Below, one piece after another: positions 56,041 to 64,000 of a stretch of 64,000 nucleotides of DNA; position 1 is the stretch's first letter; every line of letters begins with the position of its first letter. The position numbers were made by a program, and so were the translations under genes. The notes below the pieces were generated by a model. It did not search any database. It was not told where the DNA came from and saw only the letters and a program-made list of their open reading frames with translations. The stretch is from Brevibacterium sp. GTDB lineage: Bacteria; Actinomycetota; Actinomycetes; Actinomycetales; Brevibacteriaceae. The stretch lies in NCBI GenBank assembly GCA_030457025.1, contig JAKDSA010000006.1, positions 1-64,000 on the forward strand, in the 5' to 3' direction.

Positions 56041-56322
56041 TCAGTCCGGCGGTTCGACGTCCTCATTCGTGTCTGTGCCGCGGATGTCGTGTTCTTCTTC
56101 GTGTGAGGAGGCTTCGGCCTCAGCCTGGACGTCCTTCGGATCCTTCTCGATCGGCACATCGTGCTCGGTGGCGATGCGCTCGAGCTTGTCCTCGGGAGTC
56201 TCCGCGCTGCCCTCAGCCTCCGTCTCTGCACTGACTCCGACGCCGGAGATCTCGACTCCCTGCTCAGCGTCGTGCTCCGATCCTGCTGCGCTGTCCGGAA
56301 GATTCTTCTGTTCGTCGTTCAT
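56041..56322 (-). CDS. Small acidic protein of unknown function
   Basis: 93 residues, extremely rich in Glu and Asp with no hydrophobic segment; likely disordered. A TPEDKLERIATEHDVPIEKD stretch might be a short helix. The ATG at 56322 has AGGAG upstream. No family recognised. Confidence 0.65.
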   Translation of the reverse strand: MNDEQKNLPDSAAGSEHDAEQGVEISGVGVSAETEAEGSAETPEDKLERIATEHDVPIEKDPKDVQAEAEASSHEEEHDIRGTDTNEDVEPPD

Positions 56323-56663
56323 AGTCTTGTGCTCCTCTCTGCGTTCGAGGCAATCAAGGCGCTCGAAGGTCGGCCGGATGCCCGCGAGTGGGACATCACG
56401 ATCCGCACTCCTGACGCTAGTCACACCGTTGCCTGGGATCAAGGTGCTGACCTGCGATTGGTGGGAATTGGCATCTGGTGCGAAGCCGATATCCAGATCC
56501 CTTCCCAGGCGGATGATCGGTGGCGACCGTGCAGGAAGCAGGCATCGCCCGGGCATGAGCCGGAATATACTTGCGGCCGGGTGGAAGGGGAAAGACCACC
56601 CGGCCGAAATCGTTGAGCGAGCTTGAGCCCGCTGCGGTTGAGCGGGCGCGAAACCCGCAGTGC
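56323..56663. other. Intergenic region
   Basis: About 340 bases between the small acidic protein gene and the DUF1461 gene, both on the minus strand. No supported gene, repeat or RNA; only weak GC-rich inverted segments near 56580-56660 that could end the upstream transcript. Confidence 0.5.
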
Positions 56664-57743
56664 TCAGGCTTCTCGCCGTGCCTTCTTCAGCGCGCGGCGC
56701 TTCTTGTGACCGGCGAAGCTGAGCCAGAAGAGGACGATGGCGAGGAGGACGAAGAGACCGCCTCCGGCAATGCCCGCGTCAACCCAGAACTGGGGTGGGA
56801 ACAGTCGGATGAGGGAATCGTCGGCGTAGAACTCCCATGTCCCGTCGGAGAAGAAGATCTTGTGGAATCCGCGGAAGAAGGTGTCCCAGCCGAGGAACGC
56901 CAGAACTGCGGCGGCGGCCATGACGATGATGCTGAGGATGGCGCCCAAGCGCAGCCCGACGTGGATACCCATTCCGTGTCGGCGCGACATGTAGAGCCCG
57001 AAGAGGACCGCACCGATGAGCCCGATGAGCGCAATCAGGTACAGCAGCGAGATGAGGCCCTTGACGTCGGCCATGTGGTTGAGCTCTTCGGAGATGAAGA
57101 TGGGCTCGCCGTTGGGCATGATGACATCGGCGAGGTAGCGTCGGGAATCGAGATTCGACAGGTAGTCGATGACGTACGTGCCATAGTGCTCGCGGTCGGC
57201 GCTGCCGAAGCCGAACTGGTCGGCCGGGAACCCGGGCCGGAAGTACTCGAACTTGAGGAACAGCCCCGAGGCCACGAACCGCACGGCCAGGGCCAGCAGG
57301 ATGAACGGAGTCGCCAGGGTGATCCAGATGGTGCCGATGGCATCGAGGACGCTGCGCCGCCGCTCGGGCACCTCGGGGTCGTGGGTTTCGGTTGACGTTG
57401 CCGCCTGTGTCACCGCGGCCCAGTCCGCTTCGCTCATCACCGCGGTGCGGGAGTTGGCAGGAACCTCACGGGTCCTGGCGGTCTCAGCAGGGCTCGAGGA
57501 GTGGGCGGGGGCAACGTGCACGGGCCCGGTTGAGGGTTTGGGGTCGTCCTTGGCGATCGGCTCCCTGATCGGGTCGAACGCCTCGGTGTCGGTTGAGGAA
57601 TCGTTCGCGGCCTCCAGCGGAGGCTCCGTCTGCTTTTCGGCAGCGCTACTGGACCCTGAACTCATCCGCCTGCTCAGGAGGTCTTCGGTCTCGTTCTTCT
57701 CGTCTCCAGCCACGTTCCCATTGTCATTGACCCGGGTGGGCAA
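56664..57743 (-). CDS. TIGR01906/DUF1461 family integral membrane protein (Lit-related)
   Basis: 359 residues: a long Ser/Glu-rich cytosolic tail of about 130 residues, then a membrane span, an outside loop and three further spans with the DUF1461 hallmarks LNHMADVKGL, GWDTFFRGFHKIFFSDGTW and DDSLIRLFPPQFW. This family includes Lit, which moves an acyl chain within the lipoprotein diacylglycerol anchor in some Firmicutes. The two histidines matching its important positions are present, but activity here is unproven. The start is a TTG with GGAG upstream; an ATG at 57665 is an alternative. Confidence 0.8.
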   Translation of the reverse strand: MPTRVNDNGNVAGDEKNETEDLLSRRMSSGSSSAAEKQTEPPLEAANDSSTDTEAFDPIREPIAKDDPKPSTGPVHVAPAHSSSPAETARTREVPANSRTAVMSEADWAAVTQAATSTETHDPEVPERRRSVLDAIGTIWITLATPFILLALAVRFVASGLFLKFEYFRPGFPADQFGFGSADREHYGTYVIDYLSNLDSRRYLADVIMPNGEPIFISEELNHMADVKGLISLLYLIALIGLIGAVLFGLYMSRRHGMGIHVGLRLGAILSIIVMAAAAVLAFLGWDTFFRGFHKIFFSDGTWEFYADDSLIRLFPPQFWVDAGIAGGGLFVLLAIVLFWLSFAGHKKRRALKKARREA

Positions 57744-57849
57744 GCGGGCTCCGACACGCCACAGACCCTCAGATCACCGAGGTGGCTCGCCGTTTCGAAG
57801 TCCGCCCGAGTCACACATCGCGTCCAACCCAGCAGGTCAGCCCAGCAGG

Positions 57850-58776
57850 TCAGCCCAGCAGGGCTGCGACGATGACGAGAGTCGGCACCGCCAGCACGGT
57901 CGTGATGAAGACTGCATCACGCATGAGTGCCTCGGACTGTCGGTACTGCATCGAATAGATGTAGACGTTCTGCGCCGTCGGCAGCGCCGAGGTGACGACG
58001 ATGGCGAAGAGCGCAATGCCGGAATACCCCAACAGGGGACCGCCGATGGCCCAGGCCAGCACCGGCTGGATGACGAGCTTGGCGATCGTGATGTATGTCA
58101 GCTGTTTCCTGGTGCCTGCCACCGGCAGCGCCCATCCGTCCTTGAGTGAGATGCCGAAGGCCAGCAGCGCTCCAGGGACCGCGGTGGCGCCGATCATGTC
58201 GATGGGTTCGAAGATGAAGCGCGGGAGTTCGAATCCCGTCGCCGAGGCGGCCACACCCGCAGCGGCGCCCAGGACGATGGGATTCCTGATGATCTGGAAC
58301 AGTCCCGAATACCAGTGCTGATCAGGTTTCTTCTTGCCTGCAGCATCGAGGACAGCCATGCCGATGGGTGCGAGGATGAGCAGTTGGAACAGCAGCACGG
58401 GTGCAACGTATCCGATGTCGTGGAGCACATAGGCCGCGATCGGAATGCCGAGATTGCCGATGTTGACGTAGCTGACGGCCCACGCCGAGAACATCGCCTC
58501 ACCGGTGCTGCGTTTGCGGATGCAGCGGGTGAGGACGAACAGCAGCACGCCCACGATGAGCGCGGACCCTCCCGTGGCCAGGAGAGCTGTGTTGAAGATC
58601 AGCCCCAGATCGGTGTCGGCAACAGTGACGTAGAGCAGGGCAGGGGTGCCGGCATAGAAGACGAGCTTCGCGATGACCTGCTGACCGTGGGGTCCGAGGA
58701 CCCCTGATCGGCCCAGCAGGAATCCGACCAGGATGACTCCTGCGATGACGGCGAAGCCTTCGAAAACAGCCAGCAT
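57850..58776 (-). CDS. AEC (auxin efflux carrier) family transporter
   Basis: A 308-residue membrane protein with about ten spans in two halves. Family marks include LGRSGVLGPHGQQVIAKLVFYAGTPALLY at the N-terminus and YVNIGNLGIPIAAYVL with the cross-over Asn/Pro residues. The substrate is probably an organic anion (malate-type in known relatives), not readable here. Confidence 0.88.
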   Translation of the reverse strand: MLAVFEGFAVIAGVILVGFLLGRSGVLGPHGQQVIAKLVFYAGTPALLYVTVADTDLGLIFNTALLATGGSALIVGVLLFVLTRCIRKRSTGEAMFSAWAVSYVNIGNLGIPIAAYVLHDIGYVAPVLLFQLLILAPIGMAVLDAAGKKKPDQHWYSGLFQIIRNPIVLGAAAGVAASATGFELPRFIFEPIDMIGATAVPGALLAFGISLKDGWALPVAGTRKQLTYITIAKLVIQPVLAWAIGGPLLGYSGIALFAIVVTSALPTAQNVYIYSMQYRQSEALMRDAVFITTVLAVPTLVIVAALLG

Positions 58777-58864
58777 GGGCTACCGGTGGTCCTCGCTTTC
58801 CGGATCGTCAGTCGGCTTCGGCCGAGGCAGGCGGTTGTGGTCGGGGCAGGCAGTTGTGGTCGGG

Positions 58865-59182
58865 TCAGGCTGTTTCTGCGGAGTCCACGGCCACGTAGGC
58901 GGCTGCCGCAGTCACGGCGGCGACGCTGAGGACCGCGGGCCATGCGCCGATCTTTTTCGCCAGAGGGTGAGAGGCACCGAACCCGCCGAGGTAGCCCAGG
59001 GTCAGTGCCGTGCCGATGGGCCAGCCCTGCTTCGTGAACCATGTGCGGGCGGCATAGGCGCCCGCAGCCGCGAGCACGACTCCGCCGAGGGGACGGATCC
59101 CGGTCTCGCGGGCGGTCAGGAAACCGCCGACGAGGCCAACGGCGACAAGCGGGGCGGTCGAAACTTCACGTGCATCCTTCAT
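58865..59182 (-). CDS. Small membrane protein of unknown function
   Basis: 105 residues with about four hydrophobic stretches rich in Ala and Gly (APLVAVGLVGGFL, PLGGVVLAAAGAYAA, AVLSVAAVTAAAAYVAV). It resembles actinobacterial hypothetical membrane proteins. The ATG at 59182 is without a strong ribosome site. Confidence 0.65.
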   Translation of the reverse strand: MKDAREVSTAPLVAVGLVGGFLTARETGIRPLGGVVLAAAGAYAARTWFTKQGWPIGTALTLGYLGGFGASHPLAKKIGAWPAVLSVAAVTAAAAYVAVDSAETA

Positions 59183-59241
59183 GATGCCCAGTTTAGGCAA
59201 CGCCGGTCGGAACCTGGACAGCGGTCTCACAACGAGGAACG

Positions 59242-59592
59242 TCAATCGAGCGTGATCTTGATGACCGAGGCGATTCCGAGGACTGCGATGAGGCAGACCG
59301 AACTCGTGAGGAAGAGGACCGCCCAGGGGGTCGGGCGACCCCGTTCGGCGCGAATGGACACTGCACCGAGGCGGTAGCGCCTGACCTGCAGGGCGATCGC
59401 GGCGATCGCGAGTCCGATGCAGACGACGAAGACCACGACGGACAGTCCTCCGAACACATTGATCCAGCGGATGAACAGCAGGCTGACGACAGTCATCGTC
59501 AGACTGGTGCGCAGCCATGACTGGGTCGTCCTCTCAGGCTGCAGCCCTGGATCGGTGTGTGGCTGGGGCCTCCGGGGACGCGGCCTGGTCAC
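59242..59592 (-). CDS. DUF202 family membrane protein (second of pair)
   Basis: 116 residues, three spans, with the DUF202 opening LQPERTTQSWLRTSLT. The GTG start overlaps the stop of the other DUF202 gene (GTGA), so the two are translationally coupled and may form a heteromeric membrane unit. Function unknown. Confidence 0.8.
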   Translation of the reverse strand: MTRPRPRRPQPHTDPGLQPERTTQSWLRTSLTMTVVSLLFIRWINVFGGLSVVVFVVCIGLAIAAIALQVRRYRLGAVSIRAERGRPTPWAVLFLTSSVCLIAVLGIASVIKITLD

Positions 59593-60002
59593 AGGACCCC
59601 GGCGAAGACCAGGACGAGGAGACCGGCACCCAGCGCGGAGGCCAGGCTGACGATGGGGATGATGAGGGGCAGCGGCAGCGACGTCTTGCGGCGCATGGCC
59701 GATTCGATGCGATGCCATCGGAAGGCGGCACCGGCGGCGAGGATGAAGCCGATGGTCATGAGCACGATCGACAGCGTCGCCCGCAGTCCAGAGGTGAAGA
59801 TCGCCGAGGTGAAGGCTTCGACCGCGATGCCACCGCCGATGAATGCCAGGGCTGTGCGAATCCATGACAGGAAAGTGCGTTCGTTGGCGAGGGTGAAACG
59901 CGGGTCAGGATCCTCGCCGTCGGGGAACATCCGTCGGGCGATCCTGCTGCGTGAGTCGTCGGGGGTCACGTATCGAGGATAACCGCTGTGGTCGAATACC
60001 AT
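59589..60002 (-). CDS. DUF202/YidH family membrane protein (first of pair)
   Basis: 137 residues: a soluble N-terminus with PDPRFTLANERTFLSWIRTALAF, the classic YidH/DUF202 motif, and three spans. The ATG at 60002 is taken; earlier in-frame codons reach 60065. First gene of the coupled pair. Confidence 0.85.
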   Translation of the reverse strand: MVFDHSGYPRYVTPDDSRSRIARRMFPDGEDPDPRFTLANERTFLSWIRTALAFIGGGIAVEAFTSAIFTSGLRATLSIVLMTIGFILAAGAAFRWHRIESAMRRKTSLPLPLIIPIVSLASALGAGLLVLVFAGVL

Positions 60003-60136
60003 GTCACGGTCAGGCAATTCCTGCCGCAGTTCGCCCGTGGCCGCGAGGACGCCGGCGGCGCACATCGGTTGCGACAGGTGAGTGTGACGTTGGTGATGTG
60101 AACAGGTACGGCCAATGACGAAGGTGAAGAATCGAC

Positions 60137-61465
60137 ATGACTGACCATGAGAGCGGCCCGCAGGGTTCCGGGCCCGGCGGCGACGGAGTCGACGCCGGTG
60201 CAGTCACGGGCGTGCCCGAAGCCGAGGGTCCGGCGAAATGGAAGGTGGTCGGACCCGGTCTCGTCGTTGCTGCGACCGGTGTCGGCGCCGCCGACATGGT
60301 GGCGACGCTGGTGGCCGGCAGTCAGTTCGGATACGGGTTGCTGTGGGCGGTGATCGTCGGTGTGATCCTCAAGATCGTTCTCGTCGAAGGTGCGGGCCGA
60401 TTCACCCTGGCCACAGGGAAGACGATCTTCGAAGGGTGGACCTCTCTGGGGCGGTGGACGACCTGGTACTTCGGGCCCTACATCATCATTTGGGGATTCG
60501 TCTACGGTGCCACCGCGATGAGTTCGGCCGCACTTCCCCTGGCCGCGCTGTTCCCCGGGGTCAACCTCACGGTGTGGGCAGTGGTCATGGGGCTGGCCGG
60601 CTTCGCCATGGTGTGGTTCGGGCGGTACTCCGTGTTCGAGAAGATCACTGCGGCTCTCGTCGGAATCATGTTCGTCACCGTCGTCGGCCTGGCCATCATC
60701 GCCGTACCCAACGTGCCGAACATGCTCACCGGGCTCATCCCGCTGATCCCGGAACGCGGCGTCATCTACACCTTGGCTCTGGCCGGTGGTGTCGGCGGCA
60801 CCATCACTCTTGCCGCATACGGGTACTGGCTGCGTGAGAAAGGCTGGCACACACCTAAGTGGATGCGAGTGATGCGCATCGACAATTCCATGGCCTACGT
60901 GCTGACTGGAATCTTCGTCATCGCCATGCTCGTCGTCGGAGCCGAGGTCGTCCGCGCCGCCGGAGTCTCCATCTCTGCCGATGACAAGGGGCTGCTCGAA
61001 CTCTCGGATGTGCTCAAGGCCGAATACGGCGAGGTGGTCGGCACTGGATTCCTCGTCGGATTCTGGGCAGCGTCCTTCTCCTCGATCATCGGAGTGTGGA
61101 ACGGTGTGTCGCTCATGTTCGCCGATTTCTGGGGACACATGCGCAAAAAGCCCGCCGGGCACCCTGACACTCTGACAGGTGGAAAGTACTTCAGGTTCTA
61201 CGTACTGTGGCTGACCTTCCCACCCATGATCCTCTTCCTGTTGGGCAAGCCGATCGGTCTGATCCTGGCCTACGGCGTTCTCGGATCACTGTTCATGCCG
61301 TTCCTGGCGATCACGCTCCTCGGTCTCCTCAACGGCAAGAAGATTCCGAAGAAATGGGCGAACAGGCTGCACACCAACATAGCGCTGGTCATCACTGCGC
61401 TGCTCTTCATCGTCCTCGGCGGTCAGAAGCTCTACTCGAGCCTGGCTCCTCTCTGGGGCGGGTGA
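60137..61465 (+). CDS. Nramp-family-like transporter without the DPGN motif
   Basis: 442 residues and about eleven spans with the Nramp-type opening VVGPGLVVAATGVGAADMVATLVAGSQFGYGL. In canonical manganese/iron Nramp proteins the first helix carries DPGN and the sixth MPH; here those places read GAAD (residues 50-53) and TITLAAYGYW, so manganese-type coordination is unlikely. Such divergent members exist in Actinobacteria with unknown substrates. A terminator at 61478 follows. Confidence 0.85.
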   Translation: MTDHESGPQGSGPGGDGVDAGAVTGVPEAEGPAKWKVVGPGLVVAATGVGAADMVATLVAGSQFGYGLLWAVIVGVILKIVLVEGAGRFTLATGKTIFEGWTSLGRWTTWYFGPYIIIWGFVYGATAMSSAALPLAALFPGVNLTVWAVVMGLAGFAMVWFGRYSVFEKITAALVGIMFVTVVGLAIIAVPNVPNMLTGLIPLIPERGVIYTLALAGGVGGTITLAAYGYWLREKGWHTPKWMRVMRIDNSMAYVLTGIFVIAMLVVGAEVVRAAGVSISADDKGLLELSDVLKAEYGEVVGTGFLVGFWAASFSSIIGVWNGVSLMFADFWGHMRKKPAGHPDTLTGGKYFRFYVLWLTFPPMILFLLGKPIGLILAYGVLGSLFMPFLAITLLGLLNGKKIPKKWANRLHTNIALVITALLFIVLGGQKLYSSLAPLWGG

Positions 61466-61477
61466 GTCCTCGCGGTT

Positions 61478-61510
61478 CTGCTGCGTGATCGGTCGCGGAT
61501 CACGCAGCAG
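61478..61510 (+). terminator. Rho-independent terminator after the Nramp-like gene
   Basis: A 13-bp perfect stem, CTGCTGCGTGATC (61478-61490) with 61498-61510, around a 7-base loop. It has a G-rich rather than U-rich tail. Confidence 0.7.
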
Positions 61511-61705
61511 GGCAACTGTGTTCTTCTTCCGGTGATGGACGGCCACGGGTCTCAACCTCGTGGGCGTCGCCAAACATATGGTGAACGTTGAGATCGGGTA
61601 TTTCGGCGAGGACCGGGATGCCTACCTCGCCAGACTGCGGACGCTGGCGCACAATGCCTGAGATCGGCTGCCCCGGCACGAGGCAGACGTTAAGCTGGGA
61701 CTGAC

Positions 61706-64000
61706 ATGGCACATGAGAACTCAGCATCGTCGACCCCGGGCACGGACAACTCGACCCCGCGCACAGATACGCCGTCCCCACGCCTCAGCACACCGCACAA
61801 GGACTCTCCAGCTCCGGGCAGGGGCTCGCAGTCACCACGCAAGGGCTCGCAGCCGCCACGCAAAGGCTCGTCGTCCCAGAGCGATGACGGGCAGTCCGCG
61901 AAGCGATCACCTCGGCGAAAGAACCAGCGGCACAAGAACACCGGGGCCGGGCATCGTGAGCGTCGGGCACGGCTGACCGCTGCCCGCGGAGCTCAGCCCG
62001 TCGACGTTACCTACCCGGCGAACCTGCCGGTCTCCGCTGCGAAGGATGAGATCGCCGAAGCCATCCGCGACAACCAGGTCGTCATCGTCGCCGGTGAGAC
62101 CGGATCGGGCAAGACCACCCAGCTGCCCAAGATCTGCCTCGAACTGGGGCTGGGAGTCAATGGACTGATCGGGCACACCCAACCTCGGCGAATCGCGGCC
62201 AGAACCGTGGCCGACCGCATCGCCGACGAGCTCGGTGAGGACCTGGGCGGGACCATCGGCTACCAGGTGCGTTTCACCGCGCAGGTCGCGGACTCGACCC
62301 GGGTCAAGGTCATGACCGACGGCATCCTGCTCTCGGAGCTCTCCCGCGACAAACTGCTGCGCGACTACGAAGTCATCATCATCGACGAAGCCCACGAACG
62401 CAGTCTCAACATCGACTTCCTGCTCGGCTACCTCAAAGAAGTGATGGGGAAGCGGCCCGAGCTCAAGGTCATCATCACCTCGGCGACGATCGACCCACAG
62501 TCCTTCGCCGCCCACTTCGACGACGCACCGATCATCGAAGTCGCAGGCCGGACCTATCCCGTCGAGGTGCGCTACCGCCCGCTTGTCGACGATGAGGAAG
62601 ACGACGCCGTCGATGGGCCGGGGGAGTCGGGCAGCTACGAAACGGGGCCCGAGGAACAGACCGAAGGCATCATCGCAGCCTTCGACGAACTCAGTGCCGA
62701 AGATCCCGGCGACATACTCGTATTCCTCTCCGGGGAACGCGAGATCCGCGACACCGCCGATGCTCTCGAGGCCCACTTGCGCACACGACCCCGCCTGAGC
62801 AGCTGGGAAGTCGTCCCGCTCTTCGCTCGCCTCTCCGCCGGAGAACAGCAGAAGGTCTTCAAACCCCATTCCAGGCCCCGCCTGGTGCTGGCCACGAACG
62901 TTGCCGAAACATCGCTGACCGTCCCCGGCATCAAATACGTCATCGACGTCGGGACTGCCCGCATCTCCCGGTACTCCAACCGCACCCGCGTCCAACGTCT
63001 GCCGATCGAGCGCATCTCCCAGGCGAGTGCGAACCAGCGCAAGGGCCGCTCTGGTCGAACCAGCGACGGCATCTGCATCCGCCTCTACTCGGAAGCCGAC
63101 TTCGACTCGCGACCCGAATTCACCGACCCGGAGATCCTGCGCACCAACTTGGCCAGCGTCATCCTGCAGATGGCTGACCTCGGGTTCGCGTCGAGTGACA
63201 AAGAGATCCTCGAGTTCCCGTTCCTCACCCCGCCGGAGGCCAAAGCAGTCCGCGACGGGCGCACCATGCTCTCCGAACTGGGCGCCCTGACCAGCGACAA
63301 GGCCGGCACGATCACAGTCACCCCGACCGGTCGGCAACTGTCCCTGCTCCCGATCGACCCGCGGCTGGCGCGGATGGTCATCGCCGGCGCCGAGGCGGGA
63401 TGCGGGGGAGAGATCACCATCATCGTGGCCGCCCTGTCCATTCAGGACCCCCGCGAACGCCCCACCGAGGTGCGCGCGGCCGCCGATGAGAAACACGCCC
63501 GCTTCACCCACCCGGGCAGCGACTTCCTGTCCTACCTCAACCTGTGGAACTACCTTGATGACCAGCAGTCAGCGCTGACGAGTTCGAAGTTCCGCCGACA
63601 GTGCAAGGCCGAGTTCCTCAACTTCGTGCGCATCCGCGAATGGCAGGATCTCGTCGGTCAGCTGCGCTCCCTGCTCGGGTCCGCGGGCATCCGCGTCAAC
63701 AAGTCCGTATGGCGCCCGGTCGATGCATCCGCCGCTGGAGACGCGGCAGCGAACACATCTTCATCCTCCGGGGCTGATGGCCGAGCCGCGGGGACCGCGT
63801 CGAACGCGCCCTCGGTCAAGACCGGGCCGAAGAGCGCCACCGGCAAGGTCGGGTTCGCCGAAATCAGTGCGCAGAAGCGCAGCGCGAAGAAGAACGGCGG
63901 TCAGGAGCCTGAGAAGGGCTCCGGGCAGAGCGCCGCCAGTGCCAGGCTCGACCCGCACGCAGCGGTCATCCACCGTGCGCTGCTGACCGGGCTGCTGTCG
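61706..64000 (+). CDS. hrpA: ATP-dependent RNA helicase HrpA (3' end beyond the window)
   Basis: At least 765 residues of a DEAH-box helicase; the gene runs off the window. After a disordered Ser/Pro/Lys-rich N-terminus of about 90 residues come Walker A AGETGSGKTTQLPK, motif Ia HTQPRRIAARTVADR, motif II IIIDEAHERSLN, motif III TSATID, and the C-terminal RecA lobe (TNVAETSLTVPGIKYVID, then QASANQRKGRSGRT). The helicase-associated domain follows and a Ser/Ala-rich stretch lies near the window end. The ATG at 61706 follows the weak site GCTGGGA. Confidence 0.93.
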   Translation, partial: MAHENSASSTPGTDNSTPRTDTPSPRLSTPHKDSPAPGRGSQSPRKGSQPPRKGSSSQSDDGQSAKRSPRRKNQRHKNTGAGHRERRARLTAARGAQPVDVTYPANLPVSAAKDEIAEAIRDNQVVIVAGETGSGKTTQLPKICLELGLGVNGLIGHTQPRRIAARTVADRIADELGEDLGGTIGYQVRFTAQVADSTRVKVMTDGILLSELSRDKLLRDYEVIIIDEAHERSLNIDFLLGYLKEVMGKRPELKVIITSATIDPQSFAAHFDDAPIIEVAGRTYPVEVRYRPLVDDEEDDAVDGPGESGSYETGPEEQTEGIIAAFDELSAEDPGDILVFLSGEREIRDTADALEAHLRTRPRLSSWEVVPLFARLSAGEQQKVFKPHSRPRLVLATNVAETSLTVPGIKYVIDVGTARISRYSNRTRVQRLPIERISQASANQRKGRSGRTSDGICIRLYSEADFDSRPEFTDPEILRTNLASVILQMADLGFASSDKEILEFPFLTPPEAKAVRDGRTMLSELGALTSDKAGTITVTPTGRQLSLLPIDPRLARMVIAGAEAGCGGEITIIVAALSIQDPRERPTEVRAAADEKHARFTHPGSDFLSYLNLWNYLDDQQSALTSSKFRRQCKAEFLNFVRIREWQDLVGQLRSLLGSAGIRVNKSVWRPVDASAAGDAAANTSSSSGADGRAAGTASNAPSVKTGPKSATGKVGFAEISAQKRSAKKNGGQEPEKGSGQSAASARLDPHAAVIHRALLTGLLS

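Overview
This is a high-GC actinobacterial chromosome segment. The order of housekeeping genes (clpS-DUF2017, rph-rdgB, purN-purH-DUF3017, tRNA-Gln-glmU-prs-rplY-pth, mfd-mazG-eno-ftsB-DUF501-ppx) is typical of Micrococcales, and the overall flavour suggests Brevibacterium or a close relative. The genus is an inference; no rRNA is present to confirm it.

Layout. 1-4.6 kb: NAD salvage (pncB), the N-end-rule adaptor clpS, a metallo-beta-lactamase-fold protein, rph and rdgB. 4.7-11.3 kb: a complete oligopeptide-type ABC importer (lipoprotein, two permeases, one double ATPase) followed by an amidase. 11.3-17.6 kb: membrane and envelope proteins around the purine genes purN and purH. 17.7-21.1 kb: a small MT0933-type stress protein and the UvrD/PcrA helicase. 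21.1-34.2 kb: tRNA-Gln, glmU, prs, rplY, pth, rhomboid protease, an ASST-like lipoprotein, mfd, csbD, mazG and a tyrosine phosphatase. 34.2-42.1 kb: eno, an AbiEi/DUF559-type gene wedged between eno and ftsB, DUF501, ppx, a mycosin-like S8 protease and a type II NADH dehydrogenase.

42.7-53.5 kb is an accessory island. It is visibly poorer in G+C than its surroundings (hand count: 26 of 60 bases G/C at 50821-50880, against 43 of 60 at 6781-6840). It is bordered on the left by nested IS remnants (IS21-type end repeats, a broken IS3 element carrying a TnpC/DUF6262-like gene, an integrase N-terminal fragment and a second IS3 fragment). On the right it is bordered by an integrase C-terminal fragment facing the 3' end of a tRNA gene. 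Its cargo is a six-gene, one-strand operon for a ribosomally made class III lanthipeptide: synthetase lanKC, two 42-residue precursor peptides, an ABC exporter without a peptidase domain, and a MacB/FtsX-type ATPase-permease pair. A near-consensus promoter sits in front of lanKC. The precursors carry the class III leader motif (ILGLQ) and two tandem WSLTSxxC-type core repeats whose Ser-Ser-Cys spacing (SxxSxxC) is shorter than the usual SxxSxxxC. This cluster is the best candidate in the window for an undescribed system.

53.5-64 kb: tRNA, an MFS transporter, PPK2 polyphosphate kinase, a DUF1461 (Lit-related) membrane protein, an AEC transporter, a coupled pair of DUF202 proteins, a divergent Nramp-like transporter without the DPGN motif, and the start of an HrpA helicase that runs off the window.
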